From: Streptomyces sp. NBC_00704
GTDB taxonomy: Bacteria > Actinomycetota > Actinomycetes > Streptomycetales > Streptomycetaceae
Length of the DNA: 64,000 bases
Assembly: GCF_036226605.1 (NCBI RefSeq)
Contig: NZ_CP109000.1
Location: 4,088,501-4,152,500, forward strand
Direction of reading: 5' to 3'
A program made the position numbers and the translations under genes. The first letter of the stretch is position 1, and every line of letters starts with the position of its first letter. The notes beneath the pieces were generated by a model, which was given only the letters and a program-made list of their open reading frames with translations, had not been told where the DNA came from and did not search any database. Shown here piece after piece: positions 33,661 through 43,007 of this stretch.

Positions 33661-36255
33661 ATGACCGACGAGAACACTCCCGTCACCCCTGAAGAGGGCG
33701 GCGACATCGCCATGCGCATCGAGCCCGTGGGGCTCGAGACGGAGATGCAGCGCTCGTACCTCGACTACGCGATGTCCGTCATCGTCTCGCGCGCGCTGCC
33801 GGACGTCCGCGACGGCCTCAAGCCCGTCCACCGCCGCGTGCTGTACGCGATGTACGACGGCGGCTACCGGCCCGAGCGCGGCTTCTACAAGTGCGCCCGC
33901 GTCGTGGGCGACGTCATGGGCAACTACCATCCGCACGGCGACAGTTCGATCTACGACGCCCTGGTGCGGCTGGCCCAGCCGTGGTCGATGCGCATGCCGC
34001 TCGTGGACTCCAACGGCAACTTCGGCTCGCCGGGCAACGACCCGGCGGCGGCCATGCGCTACACCGAGTGCAAGATGGCGCCGCTGTCGATGGAGATGGT
34101 CCGCGACATCGACGAGGAGACCGTCGACTTCACGGACAACTACGACGGCCGCTCCAAGGAGCCGACCGTCCTGCCGGCCCGCTTCCCGAACCTGCTGATC
34201 AACGGCTCGGCCGGTATCGCGGTCGGCATGGCGACGAACATCCCCTCGCACAACCTGCGCGAGGTCGCGTCCGGCGCCCAGTGGTACCTGGAGAACCCGG
34301 AGGCCTCCCACGAGGAGCTCCTGGACGCGCTGATGGAGCGCATCAAGGGCCCCGACTTCCCGACCGGCGCGCTCGTCGTGGGCCGCAAGGGCATCGAGGA
34401 GGCGTACCGCACGGGCCGCGGCTCGATCACCATGCGGGCGGTCGTCGAGGTCGAGGAGATCCAGAACCGCCAGTGCCTGGTGGTCACCGAGCTGCCCTAC
34501 CAGGTCAACCCGGACAACCTCGCGCAGAAGATCGCCGACCTGGTGAAGGACAGCAAGATCGGCGGCATCGCGGACGTCCGCGACGAGACGTCCTCGCGCA
34601 CCGGTCAGCGGCTGGTCATCGTCCTCAAGAGGGACGCGGTCGCCAAGGTCGTCCTGAACAACCTGTACAAGCACACGGACCTGCAGACGAACTTCGGCGC
34701 GAACATGCTGGCGCTCGTCGACGGCGTTCCGCGCACGCTGTCCCTGGACGCGTTCATCCGCCACTGGGTGACGCACCAGATCGAGGTCATCGTTCGCCGT
34801 ACGCGCTTCCGGCTGCGCAAGGCCGAGGAGCGGGCGCACATCCTGCGCGGTCTGCTGAAGGCCCTGGACGCCATCGATGAGGTCATCGCGCTGATCCGGC
34901 GCAGCGACACCGTCGACATCGCGCGCACGGGCCTGATGGAGCTCCTGGAGATCGACGAGATCCAGGCCAACGCCATCCTCGAGATGCAGCTGCGCCGGCT
35001 GGCGGCCCTGGAGCGCCAGAAGATCATCCAGGAGCACGACGAGCTTCAGGCGAAGATCACCGAGTACAACGCGATCCTCGCGTCCCCGGAGCGCCAGCGC
35101 TCGATCGTGAGCGCGGAGCTGGCGGCGATCGTCGAGAAGTACGGCGACGACCGCAAGACGATGCTGGTGCCCTACGACGGCGACATGTCCATCGAGGACC
35201 TCATCGCCGAGGAGGACATCGTCGTCACCGTCACGCGCGGGGGCTACGTCAAGCGCACCAAGACGGACGACTACCGCGCCCAGAAGCGCGGCGGCAAGGG
35301 CGTGCGTGGCGCGAAGCTGAAGGAAGACGACATCGTCGACCACTTCTTCGTCTCCACGACGCACCACTGGCTGCTGTTCTTCACCAACAAGGGCCGCGTC
35401 TACCGCGCGAAGGCGTACGAGCTGCCGGACGCCGGGCGGGACGCGCGCGGGCAGCACGTCGCGAACCTGCTGGCGTTCCAGCCGGACGAGGCGATCGCCG
35501 AGATCCTCGCGATCCGCACCTACGAGGTGGCGCCCTACCTGGTCCTGGCCACCAAGGGCGGCTTGGTGAAGAAGACGCCTCTGAAGGATTACGATTCGCC
35601 GCGTTCCGGTGGTGTCATCGCCATCAACCTCCGTGAGACGGAGGACGGTTCCGACGACGAACTGATCGGCGCCGAACTCGTCTCGGCCGACGATGATCTG
35701 CTTCTGATCAGCAAGAAGGCACAGTCGATCAGGTTCACCGCCACGGACGAAAGTCTGCGGCCCATGGGCCGTGCGACCTCGGGTGTCAAGGGCATGAGCT
35801 TCCGCGAGGGAGACCAGCTGCTCTCGATGAATGTTGTTCGACCCGGTACGTTCGTGTTCACTGCCACAGACGGCGGGTACGCGAAGCGGACCGCCGTCGA
35901 CGAGTACCGCGTCCAGGGTCGCGGCGGCCTCGGCATCAAGGCCGCCAAGATCGTCGAGGACCGTGGCTCCCTCGTCGGCGCGCTGGTGGTCGAGGAGACC
36001 GACGAGATCCTCGCCATCACGCTGGGCGGCGGTGTGATTCGTACGCGAGTCAACGAGATCAGGGAGACGGGCCGTGACACCATGGGCGTCCAACTGATCA
36101 ACCTGGGCAAGCGCGATGCCGTCGTCGGCATCGCACGTAACGCCGAGGCGGGGCGCGAGGCGGAGGAGGTCGACGGCGACATCGCCGCCGACGAGACCGC
36201 CGACGGCGCCACGACCGCCGGCACGGACGAGGGTGAGGCGCCCTCGGCCGAGTAG
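33661..36255 (+). CDS. gyrA: DNA gyrase subunit A
   Basis: An 864-residue DNA-cleaving subunit. The catalytic Tyr134 sits in AAAMRYTECKM, and the quinolone-determining stretch includes HPHGDSSIYDALVRLAQPW. The C-terminal beta-pinwheel carries the GyrA box QKRGGKG, needed for wrapping. An acidic tail ends the protein (DEGEAPSAE). Standard length. The ATG is preceded by AGGAAGGA. Confidence 0.98.
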   Translation: MTDENTPVTPEEGGDIAMRIEPVGLETEMQRSYLDYAMSVIVSRALPDVRDGLKPVHRRVLYAMYDGGYRPERGFYKCARVVGDVMGNYHPHGDSSIYDALVRLAQPWSMRMPLVDSNGNFGSPGNDPAAAMRYTECKMAPLSMEMVRDIDEETVDFTDNYDGRSKEPTVLPARFPNLLINGSAGIAVGMATNIPSHNLREVASGAQWYLENPEASHEELLDALMERIKGPDFPTGALVVGRKGIEEAYRTGRGSITMRAVVEVEEIQNRQCLVVTELPYQVNPDNLAQKIADLVKDSKIGGIADVRDETSSRTGQRLVIVLKRDAVAKVVLNNLYKHTDLQTNFGANMLALVDGVPRTLSLDAFIRHWVTHQIEVIVRRTRFRLRKAEERAHILRGLLKALDAIDEVIALIRRSDTVDIARTGLMELLEIDEIQANAILEMQLRRLAALERQKIIQEHDELQAKITEYNAILASPERQRSIVSAELAAIVEKYGDDRKTMLVPYDGDMSIEDLIAEEDIVVTVTRGGYVKRTKTDDYRAQKRGGKGVRGAKLKEDDIVDHFFVSTTHHWLLFFTNKGRVYRAKAYELPDAGRDARGQHVANLLAFQPDEAIAEILAIRTYEVAPYLVLATKGGLVKKTPLKDYDSPRSGGVIAINLRETEDGSDDELIGAELVSADDDLLLISKKAQSIRFTATDESLRPMGRATSGVKGMSFREGDQLLSMNVVRPGTFVFTATDGGYAKRTAVDEYRVQGRGGLGIKAAKIVEDRGSLVGALVVEETDEILAITLGGGVIRTRVNEIRETGRDTMGVQLINLGKRDAVVGIARNAEAGREAEEVDGDIAADETADGATTAGTDEGEAPSAE

Positions 36256-36273
36256 CACGAGGAGTGAGTCATC

Positions 36274-37059
36274 GTGAGCGGAGCCACGGGCGCCGGTACG
36301 TCTGCCGGTACGGACAAGAGCGGCGGCGGCCGTGGCTCCGCCTCGCCCCAGGGGGACGCGCGCAAGACCGACGCGCGGGGCGCCGAGGGGCGTGCGGCGG
36401 ACACCCACACGACCCAGCTGAAGGCCATCAAGGCGCCCGTGGCCGGCTCGTCCTCCTCCCCCTCGACCCCGACCGACCCACAAGGCCCGAAGGGCTCCCA
36501 GGGGGGAACCGTGACGGACACCAGAGGCCCGCAGGCCACGCAGCCCGACCCGTCGCCGCTTCCCGGCGAGCGTCAGCCGCAGCAGCCCGCCGGGCCCTAC
36601 CACCCGCCGCAGGCCTACCCGCCCCAGGCGGCCCCGGCCTCGACCGGCGCGGTACGACGACCGCGGACCGGCGCCCGCACCGCGCCACGCGTGCGCAAGG
36701 CGCGCCTGCGCGTGGCCAAGGCCGACCCGTGGTCGGTGATGAAGGTCAGCTTCCTGCTCTCCATCGCCCTCGGCATCTGCACGATCGTCGCGGCCGCCGT
36801 GCTGTGGATGGTCATGGACGCGATGGGCGTCTTCTCGACGGTCGGCGGCACGATCTCCGAGGCCACCGGCTCCAACGAGTCGAACGGCTTCGACCTCCAG
36901 TCGTTCCTCTCGCTCCCTCACGTGCTGATGTTCACGGCGATCATCGCGGTCATCGACGTCGTCCTCGCGACGGCCCTGGCGACCCTCGGCGCGTTCATCT
37001 ACAACCTCTCCGCGGGCTTCGTCGGCGGCGTCGAACTGACGCTGGCCGAGGACGAGTGA
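36274..37059 (+). CDS. DUF3566 membrane protein
   Basis: A 261-residue protein found downstream of gyrA throughout actinobacteria. Residues 1 to about 130 are disordered (Gly/Thr/Pro/Gln-rich). The DUF3566 part follows with RVRKARLRVAKADPWSVMK and two transmembrane helices (about residues 155-180 and 215-245). The function is unknown; mycobacterial homologues are described as interacting with cell-division proteins. It starts at a GTG 18 bp after gyrA with AGGAG upstream, so it is in the gyrBA operon. Confidence 0.88.
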   Translation: MSGATGAGTSAGTDKSGGGRGSASPQGDARKTDARGAEGRAADTHTTQLKAIKAPVAGSSSSPSTPTDPQGPKGSQGGTVTDTRGPQATQPDPSPLPGERQPQQPAGPYHPPQAYPPQAAPASTGAVRRPRTGARTAPRVRKARLRVAKADPWSVMKVSFLLSIALGICTIVAAAVLWMVMDAMGVFSTVGGTISEATGSNESNGFDLQSFLSLPHVLMFTAIIAVIDVVLATALATLGAFIYNLSAGFVGGVELTLAEDE

Positions 37060-37182
37060 CCCGGCCCTCACCAGGCCCGCGCACCCCCGCGCAGAACCCC
37101 GCGCGTATCGATTTTGGGACTGCCCAGGTCGTGCGCTAATCTTCAGGAGTCAGCGCGCGGGACACACCCCGCACAGCGCGGC

Positions 37183-37256
37183 GGGGCTATAGCTCAGTTG
37201 GTTAGAGCGCATCCCTGATAAGGATGAGGCCACAGGTTCAAATCCTGTTAGCCCCA
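37183..37256 (+). tRNA. tRNA-Ile (GAT)
   Basis: A 74-nt cloverleaf. The acceptor stem GGGGCTA pairs with TAGCCCC, the D-arm AGCTCAGTTGG is present, the anticodon GAT sits in CTGATAA, and the T-arm is GGTTCAAATCC. The discriminator is A. CCA is not encoded. Confidence 0.97.
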
Positions 37257-37265
37257 CATGCGAGA

Positions 37266-37298
37266 AGGCCCCCGGTCCAGTGGACCGGGGGCCTTTTT
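37266..37298 (+). terminator. Terminator of tRNA-Ile
   Basis: GGCCCCCGGTCC pairs with GGACCGGGGGCC across an AGT loop and is followed by TTTTT, a textbook intrinsic terminator. Confidence 0.93.
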
Positions 37299-37476
37299 GA
37301 CATCCACGGCTGACATCCACGGCTGACACCAATGGCGTCGGACGGCTGCGGTCAGCCGTCGGGCGGGTCCTCCGGCAAGCTCTGCGAGCAGCGCCACAGC
37401 TTCACTACGCCGAGCCCGGTCGCCCGTTTCCGGCTTTGCGTGCCGGAGCGGCCTCCTGCGCTGCTAACGTCCGCGC

Positions 37477-38007
37477 ATGGTGAGCATTCGGATCGGCTTC
37501 CCCGGGATCTCCGTCGGGCTGGAGAACGTCACTCTCTCGGCATGGCGGAAGAAGAAGACCGATCCGGCTGGGCCGTTCCTGATCATCGCGCGTGACTGCG
37601 GACTGGCCCTCGACACGGCGTGGCGCAACCAGCAGGGCGAAGAACCCCACTTGTGGGCACCGCATGCGGAGAGGCAGCAGTTGTGGCTTCTTCGTCCGAG
37701 CGGGGTGAAGGGGGAGGTCCTCATCGTCTCGGCGGACAACGGACTCGCGCTCGACTCCACACGTGACTCTCAGAAGCCAGATCTGCTGATGTGCGAGCCC
37801 ACCGCGGAAGCTCCCCAGCGCTGGCGGCTGAAGAAGTCGCCCGACGGGGCCGCGTTCGAAGTGGAGGCAGTGCACAGCCGACGTCTGCTGACGGCTGGCG
37901 GAGACTTCAGGCCGACGTACAAACCGTGGTTCGACGACCGCCGATCCGTACGGGCGCAGCAATGGCTCTTCGCCCTTCCCCACGGCGGCGACCCGACCAC
38001 ACGGTGA
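37477..38007 (+). CDS. Predicted beta-trefoil (ricin-type lectin-like) protein
   Basis: A 176-residue protein with no signal peptide or transmembrane segment. Three copies of a Q-x-W signature (QQLWLL, PQRWRL, QQWLF) are spaced about 45-50 residues apart, each closing a unit that holds a GLALD- or LL-type strand (CGLALDTAW, NGLALDST). This is the hallmark of a three-lobed beta-trefoil as in RICIN domains. The ligand is unknown, and the lack of a secretion signal suggests a cytoplasmic role or non-classical export. Codon use is less biased than in neighbours. It lies just after tRNA-Ile. Confidence 0.65.
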   Translation: MVSIRIGFPGISVGLENVTLSAWRKKKTDPAGPFLIIARDCGLALDTAWRNQQGEEPHLWAPHAERQQLWLLRPSGVKGEVLIVSADNGLALDSTRDSQKPDLLMCEPTAEAPQRWRLKKSPDGAAFEVEAVHSRRLLTAGGDFRPTYKPWFDDRRSVRAQQWLFALPHGGDPTTR

Positions 38008-38100
38008 GCGAACGACACCGCTCCCCCTGCCGGCCGTCCGAACCCGTGCATGATGGCGCAGGGGAATCAGCCTCCGGTCAGCGCGGACGACGGGGGAATC

Positions 38101-38538
38101 GTGGATTACCGACTCAGCTTCTTTGGCCGGTCCGGGGAAGAGGGGGGCGCCGAGGCGCTTGATCGCCTGCTGGACCGGCTGCTGGAGAGCGGTGACGGTC
38201 TGTGGGGCGAGTCGTCGGAGCCGTTGGAGGACTCGGTGGCCGCGTTCAGGCTCGGCACGATCAGCGGTGACGGCCTCGGCCCGGTCGCGGACCTGCTGAC
38301 GCTGGACGTGCGTGTCGGCGTGGCCGAGATCGCCGAGTCCGTGATCGCCGCGTCACCCCATGACGAGCGGGGCATATGGGGATGCGACCTGCTGGTCACC
38401 GTCGCCCTCGGCGGGGACGACCCGGACTGGGCTCTGCTGCACCGCATCTGGACTGCGGTGGTGGACCTGTGGGCAGCGGTTGCGTGGGACGAGTCCTCCG
38501 GTTTCGGGGTCGCTGCCGGCGCAGTACCCAAGCCTTGA
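38101..38538 (+). CDS. Hypothetical acidic protein
   Basis: A 145-residue acidic, soluble protein that I do not recognise. It starts VDYRLSFFGRSGEEGG and ends in a hydrophobic alpha/beta segment (WALLHRIWTAVVDLWAAVAW). The GTG at 38101 has GGGGGA just upstream; an in-frame ATG at 38050 would add 17 residues but has no ribosome site. Size, acidity and position after the beta-trefoil gene resemble small immunity-type proteins, but there is no motif to support that. Confidence 0.5.
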   Translation: MDYRLSFFGRSGEEGGAEALDRLLDRLLESGDGLWGESSEPLEDSVAAFRLGTISGDGLGPVADLLTLDVRVGVAEIAESVIAASPHDERGIWGCDLLVTVALGGDDPDWALLHRIWTAVVDLWAAVAWDESSGFGVAAGAVPKP

Positions 38539-38672
38539 CCTCTCGTCCCGGCGCGGGGTCCCGGACATGGCGAAGGCCCGGGTGCTCCTGGGGGAGCTGC
38601 CGGGCCTGTCCGTGCGGGCTGTACGCAGGTTCGCCGTTACGTCTGCTTCGAAGTCGGGAAGGCGCCCGAGGC

Positions 38673-39047
38673 TCAGCGCAGGAGCGGGACGGCCGGTTCG
38701 GCGGGGTCGGCCGGCTCGGCCGGTTCGCAGGAGGTCGCGGTCTGCTCCGTCTGGTCCGCGTCGGGGAGGCCGCGGTGGCGGCAGCTGGGGGACTTGCCGT
38801 GGGCCTCGGCCCGGATGCGCTGCTTCATCGTGGGGGGAAGCGAGCGGGCCTGGGACCAGAGCCAGGGTGAGGCCGCCGCGGGCCGCTCGGGCGTCCGGAC
38901 GGTGGCCGCGCTCTCGCCGGTGCGTGCCGGCCCGGTCTGCGCCGGCGCCGCCGCGGCGGTCGTCGTGATGAGTCCGAGCGCCGTGCACAGCGCCAGGACG
39001 GCGGTGACGACGGCGGTCCACAGTTTCATGACCCGGTTCTCGGTCAT
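38673..39047 (-). CDS. DUF6344 secreted/membrane protein
   Basis: A 124-residue Streptomyces-specific protein. The N-terminus is a signal peptide or anchor (KLWTAVVTAVLALCTALGLITTTAAAA), followed by a conserved short block (SLPPTMKQRIRAEAHGKSPSCRHR) and a Glu/Pro/Ala-rich tail. I assign it to DUF6344 from memory of that block; the function is unknown. The ATG at 39047 follows GAGGGG. Confidence 0.65.
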   Translation of the reverse strand: MTENRVMKLWTAVVTAVLALCTALGLITTTAAAAPAQTGPARTGESAATVRTPERPAAASPWLWSQARSLPPTMKQRIRAEAHGKSPSCRHRGLPDADQTEQTATSCEPAEPADPAEPAVPLLR

Positions 39048-39395
39048 GGCCCCTCACTTTCGGGTTGGGCGATTTGCGTACTTTCCTCATGATGTGTATG
39101 GGCGGCACGAAGTGGTGGACCGACGCTCGCGGCGTGGCGTTGTTCTGATGAACACCACCCGGATGGCCGCAAGAGGGCGAAAAAGCGGAGGAAGAGGGGC
39201 TCTCCTGGCGATCTCGGGCGAAAATCACCCTCCGTGGAGGTGTGATCACCCTCCGATCGGAGCGGCGTCCTCCGCTCCTACTGAGCTGCCGGGAGCGGGA
39301 GTTGGGGGCGGGACGCAGGTCACCGATCGGTATCGGCCGGTGTGTATAGTCGGGCGCCAGAGGTCCCCAACGTCAAGGAAAGACGAGGTCGCGCG
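39048..39395. other. Divergent intergenic region
   Basis: 348 bp with no supported gene. It holds two direct copies of TCACCCTCCG (near 39227 and 39247) around a CCTCCGTGGAGG palindrome, and TATAGT at 39345-39350, a possible -10 element for the DLW-39 gene 46 bp further on. Confidence 0.4.
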
Positions 39396-39524
39396 GTGAA
39401 GAAGCTTCTCCTGGTCGCACTGGCCGCTATCGGCGGGCTCCTCGTGTACCGCCAGATCCAGGCGGATCGCGCCGAGCAGGATCTGTGGACGGAGGCGACC
39501 GACTCCGTGCCCACGGGTTCGTGA
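39396..39524 (+). CDS. DLW-39 family small membrane protein
   Basis: A 42-residue peptide starting at a GTG (39396): KKLLLVALAAIGGLLVYRQI forms one N-terminal transmembrane helix, followed by the family motif EQDLWTEATD. DLW-39 proteins are actinobacterial, about 39 residues long, and of unknown function. A G-A-rich ribosome site (AAGACGAGG) precedes it and a hairpin terminator follows. Confidence 0.85.
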   Translation: MKKLLLVALAAIGGLLVYRQIQADRAEQDLWTEATDSVPTGS

Positions 39525-39546
39525 GTACCGATACCGAAGACTGAGC

Positions 39547-39577
39547 AGACCCCGGCCGCCGTAGCGGTCGGGGTCTT
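39547..39577 (+). terminator. Terminator after the DLW-39 gene
   Basis: AGACCCCGGCCGC pairs with GCGGTCGGGGTCT (one G-T pair) across a CGTA loop, then TTG. Confidence 0.7.
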
Positions 39578-39705
39578 GTGTTGCACGCACGCCCGGGCGG
39601 GGTTACATGCGGGCTTTTCGGACGCCCGTACGCAATGCGCGGGTGCCGTGGGCGCGAGCGGGGCAGGATGGCCCACGTTCGGTCGAAGGCGAGGGGGCGG
39701 GGTCG

Positions 39706-41274
39706 ATGGACCGGCGTGCGGGACGGCGGAGCGGGCTGGGCGAGGGCGCCGGCCGGCGGGCCGTCGTACGGATCACGGCCGTGTGCGCGACGCTCTGCGC
39801 GGCCGCCGTGGCGCTGCCCGCACCGGCCGCCCTGGCCGCGCCCGACGTCCCGTCCTACGCCTTCTCCGACGACGCCCGCACCGTCCCGGCGGCCACGGGC
39901 ACCACCGGCGCCGCCGGACTCGAACCCGGCGCGACCTACCGCAGCTCCCTCGTCCTTCCCTCCCCGCCGGGAACCGGGAGCGAGAGCCCCGACGGCAGCC
40001 AGGGCGAAGGACAGGGCGGCAGCCAGGACGACAGCGAGGACGGCGGCCAGGAGGACGGGCGGGGACACGCGGGGGGAGAAGTCGCGAAGGCCTACTTCCG
40101 GCTCGAACTCGACGACGTCTCCAACGTCTACGTCGGCGTGACGGCCATCCCGCGCGCGGGATCGGAACTCGCCGTCGGCGACGGGATCAGCGTCTCCGTG
40201 CAGGACGCGGACAGCACCGCCTGCTCCCGCGACTCGGCGATCGTCGGAGCGTCCAAGAGCCCGCACCCGATCACCGCATGGGCCGCACGCGAGCTCCAGC
40301 CGGGCCGGGGCGCCTGCCAGAAGGCGGGGACGTACTACGTCGTCGTCGAACGCACCCGCACCAGAGCCGCAGCGACCACCGGGACCGGGACCGGTGCCAC
40401 GACCGGCGAGGGCGTCGGCGCCGGTGAGGAGCCGTGGGAGCTGGAGATCGCGCCCGTCTCCGAACCGGCCCTCACCAAGGACGCCGCCGCCCGCGTGCCC
40501 GAGAAGCCCGGGACGTGGGACTCCGCCACGCCCGCGCCGCCCACCGGCGCACCCGCCGCCGTCCGGGGCGGGGCCGGCTTCACCCGGGCGACCGTCGTGG
40601 AACCCGGCGTCCTGCGCGACGGGATCGTCCCCGGACAGACCCTCTTCTACAAGGTCCCCGTCGACTGGGGCCAGCAGGTCTCCGCCTCCGTCGACCTCGG
40701 CAGCGCGGACGAGGACTCCGGGTACGTCGTCGAGGCCCTCGACATGACGCTCTACAACCCGGTCCGAGCCGAGGTGAAGGACGTGAGCGTCGGCTACGGC
40801 GGCCGTCAGAAGTCGGCGGCGCTCGCGCCCGTGCCGCCGGTCGGATACGCCAACCGCCGCGCGTCTGCGAGCGCCACCAAGGCCCTGCGGTTCGCCGGCT
40901 CCTACTACCTCGTCGTGCACCTCGCCGCCCAGGTGCGCGAGCGCTTCGGAGCGGGCCCCTACGGCCTGACCCTGCGCGTGCGCGTCGACGGCGGCGCACA
41001 GCCCGCCCCGGGCTACGCCGGACGCTCCGCGCCGCGCGGATTCTTCGACGTCGGCGCCCGCGACCCCGAGCTGACGGCGGGGCCCGCACCGGCGCGCGCC
41101 GGAGCCTCAGGAGGAGGCGGCGGCGTGGACGGCGACCCCGCCATGACGGCGGTCGCCGTGGGCGGCATCGGCGCGGGAAGCGTCCTGCTGGCGGTGCTCG
41201 GGGCCTGGACGCTGGCCGCTCGGCGCAGGGCCGCGGCTCAGATGCGCGCCAACGCCCAGAACCCCACGGCGTAG
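39706..41274 (+). CDS. Surface-exposed membrane-anchored protein of unknown function
   Basis: A 522-residue protein. The signal peptide (VVRITAVCATLCAAAVALPAPAALA) ends near residue 45. The extracellular part contains two similar beta-rich modules (starting near ATYRSSLVLP and QTLFYKVPVDWGQQVSASVDL) linked by a Gly/Asp-rich stretch. A C-terminal transmembrane helix (GGIGAGSVLLAVLGAWTLA) and a short basic tail complete it. The duplicated pre-peptidase-like beta modules suggest a ligand-binding surface protein. There is no LAxTG-type sortase motif at the C-terminus. The last 37 bp overlap the end of the convergent kinase gene. Confidence 0.65.
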   Translation: MDRRAGRRSGLGEGAGRRAVVRITAVCATLCAAAVALPAPAALAAPDVPSYAFSDDARTVPAATGTTGAAGLEPGATYRSSLVLPSPPGTGSESPDGSQGEGQGGSQDDSEDGGQEDGRGHAGGEVAKAYFRLELDDVSNVYVGVTAIPRAGSELAVGDGISVSVQDADSTACSRDSAIVGASKSPHPITAWAARELQPGRGACQKAGTYYVVVERTRTRAAATTGTGTGATTGEGVGAGEEPWELEIAPVSEPALTKDAAARVPEKPGTWDSATPAPPTGAPAAVRGGAGFTRATVVEPGVLRDGIVPGQTLFYKVPVDWGQQVSASVDLGSADEDSGYVVEALDMTLYNPVRAEVKDVSVGYGGRQKSAALAPVPPVGYANRRASASATKALRFAGSYYLVVHLAAQVRERFGAGPYGLTLRVRVDGGAQPAPGYAGRSAPRGFFDVGARDPELTAGPAPARAGASGGGGGVDGDPAMTAVAVGGIGAGSVLLAVLGAWTLAARRRAAAQMRANAQNPTA

Positions 41275-43007
41275 CAGGCCAGCGCCAGCAGCAGCATCGG
41301 CACCGCGACCTTGACGGGCGGCCCCGGCCGCCCCGGGCGCACCGCGCGATGCCCCCGACGACGTCCGCCCCGCACCGGACCCGATGCGGCCGACCCGACC
41401 GACCCGACCGACCCGGCCGGCGGGAGCGGGTCCTGCGCGGTGTACGAGGCGGTGGAGGAGTCCGGTTGGCGGCCGCTCCGGGAGGGCGGCGTGAACGGCT
41501 GTCCCGGCGCGTGGGAAGGGCCGGGGGAGCCGAGCGGGGCCCGGTGCGGCGGCGCCGGGACCTGCGGGGGCGCGGGCGGCGGTGCGTAGGCGGGCGGCCG
41601 CGGAACGGGCGTCCGCTCCGACGTGAACGCGGACGCCGGCGTGGTCGGCGGCGTGGTCGGCGGTGTGGTCGTGGTCGGCGGTGTGGGCGTCGGCGTGAGG
41701 GAGGACGCTCCCGTCGGCTGCGGTGGGGGCAGGTGGAAGCTTCCGGTGTCCGACATCGAGGGGGGCGCTGCCCGCCGCGAGTCGATCGGCGCCGAGTCGG
41801 TGCCGGGCCACGCCGAACCGGAGCCCGAACCGGAGCCCGTACCGCCGTCACCGGTGCCGCCGTCCCTCCCACTGCCGGTACCGGTGCCGGTACCAGGGGT
41901 GAGGCGACCGGCGCCGAATCCGTTGCCCGCGCCCGTGCCGGCCGGAACGCCCGTGCCGGGCCACGCCGTGCCGGAGGGGAGGGCTCCGCTGCCCCCGGGG
42001 GCCGATTCGGGGGCGATCGTTTCCGGCCGCGAGGGCAGGGATCCGGCGTCCGGGCGGGCCGTGTCGGCGCCGGAACCGCCCACGGCGCCGGGCGGGGCGG
42101 GCAGCGAGCCCGTGCCGCGCGCGGCACGCAGGGGGCCTTCGGGGCCGAACCCCGCAGGCAGGGGCCCCAGTTGGTCGAAGATCTCGATCGTCTCGTCGTC
42201 CGGGCCCGGCTCCGGCAGCAGTTCGACGGCGGCGGCGAGCGCCTTGCGCGCCCCCGTGGCCGAGCGGAAACGTGCCTGCGGATCCGGCTGGAGCAGGGTG
42301 GCTATGACCTGCCAGAGCGGCTCGGGGACCGTCTTGGGAGCGCTCGGCGTTCCGTGCTCCGCGAAGTACTGCACGAGCGCCTTGGCGTCGGGTTTGGCGC
42401 CCTCCAGCAGATACAGCGCCACCAGGCCGACGGCGAACAGGTCGGCCGGGAAGTCCGGATCCGCGCCGAGCATCTGCTCGGGCGCGAGGTAACCGGGCGT
42501 GCCCACCACGAGGTTGGTGTCCGTCAGACGGGGTTCGCCCAGCCGCATCGCGATGCCGAAGTCGGACAGCCGCAGACGCGGCCGGCCCGTTCCCGTGGCC
42601 TCCAGCAGGATGTTGGCCGGTTTGATGTCACGATGCACGACGCCTTCGGCGTGCACCGCCGTGAGACCGGCCAGAAGCTGGTCGAGCAGCGTGCACACGA
42701 ACACCGGGGGCAGCGGCCCGTAGTCGTTGACGAGGTGGACCAGCGAACCCCCCGCCACCAGGTCCATCGTGAACAGGACCTTGTCGTCGTCGGCGGCCCA
42801 GCTGGCGGGGGCGAGCACATGGGGATGGTCGATCCGCAACGCCTGCTCGCGCACGAAGCGCAGCAGCGCGTGCGCGTCGCTCTGCTGGAGCACCTTGGCG
42901 GCCACGTAACGGCGCCGGCGGTGGTCCCAGGCGCGCCAGACCGCGCCGACCCCGCCCCGGCCGATCGGATCTGCCAGTTCGTACCGTGCGGCGAAGACCT
43001 CACCCAT
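41238..43007 (-). CDS. Serine/threonine protein kinase with C-terminal membrane anchor
   Basis: A 589-residue Hanks-type kinase. The catalytic domain (about 1-265) has all key motifs: the glycine loop GRGGVGAVW, the VAAKVLQQ lysine, HRDIKPANILLE and SDFGIAM. A low-complexity stretch of about 300 residues rich in Gly/Ser/Thr/Pro follows, and a single transmembrane helix (VAVPMLLLALACYAVGFWALA) ends the chain with almost nothing outside. It has no PASTA or other sensor domain, unlike PknB at 53339. The ATG at 43007 is chosen because kinase homology begins right there; an open frame extends another 68 codons upstream. Confidence 0.85.
   Translation of the reverse strand: MGEVFAARYELADPIGRGGVGAVWRAWDHRRRRYVAAKVLQQSDAHALLRFVREQALRIDHPHVLAPASWAADDDKVLFTMDLVAGGSLVHLVNDYGPLPPVFVCTLLDQLLAGLTAVHAEGVVHRDIKPANILLEATGTGRPRLRLSDFGIAMRLGEPRLTDTNLVVGTPGYLAPEQMLGADPDFPADLFAVGLVALYLLEGAKPDAKALVQYFAEHGTPSAPKTVPEPLWQVIATLLQPDPQARFRSATGARKALAAAVELLPEPGPDDETIEIFDQLGPLPAGFGPEGPLRAARGTGSLPAPPGAVGGSGADTARPDAGSLPSRPETIAPESAPGGSGALPSGTAWPGTGVPAGTGAGNGFGAGRLTPGTGTGTGSGRDGGTGDGGTGSGSGSGSAWPGTDSAPIDSRRAAPPSMSDTGSFHLPPPQPTGASSLTPTPTPPTTTTPPTTPPTTPASAFTSERTPVPRPPAYAPPPAPPQVPAPPHRAPLGSPGPSHAPGQPFTPPSRSGRQPDSSTASYTAQDPLPPAGSVGSVGSAASGPVRGGRRRGHRAVRPGRPGPPVKVAVPMLLLALACYAVGFWALARI

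Noticed and set aside
31477..37071. 1864-codon open frame on the minus strand opposite gyrB-gyrA
   Set aside because: It is a by-product of GC-biased codons in the real genes on the other strand; the translation is Arg/Val/Asp/Leu-rich with no domain, and gyrB and gyrA are certain.
38353..39249. 298-codon minus-strand frame around the DUF6344 gene
   Set aside because: It is out of frame with the clear signal-peptide protein at 38673-39047 and spans the end of a plus-strand gene.
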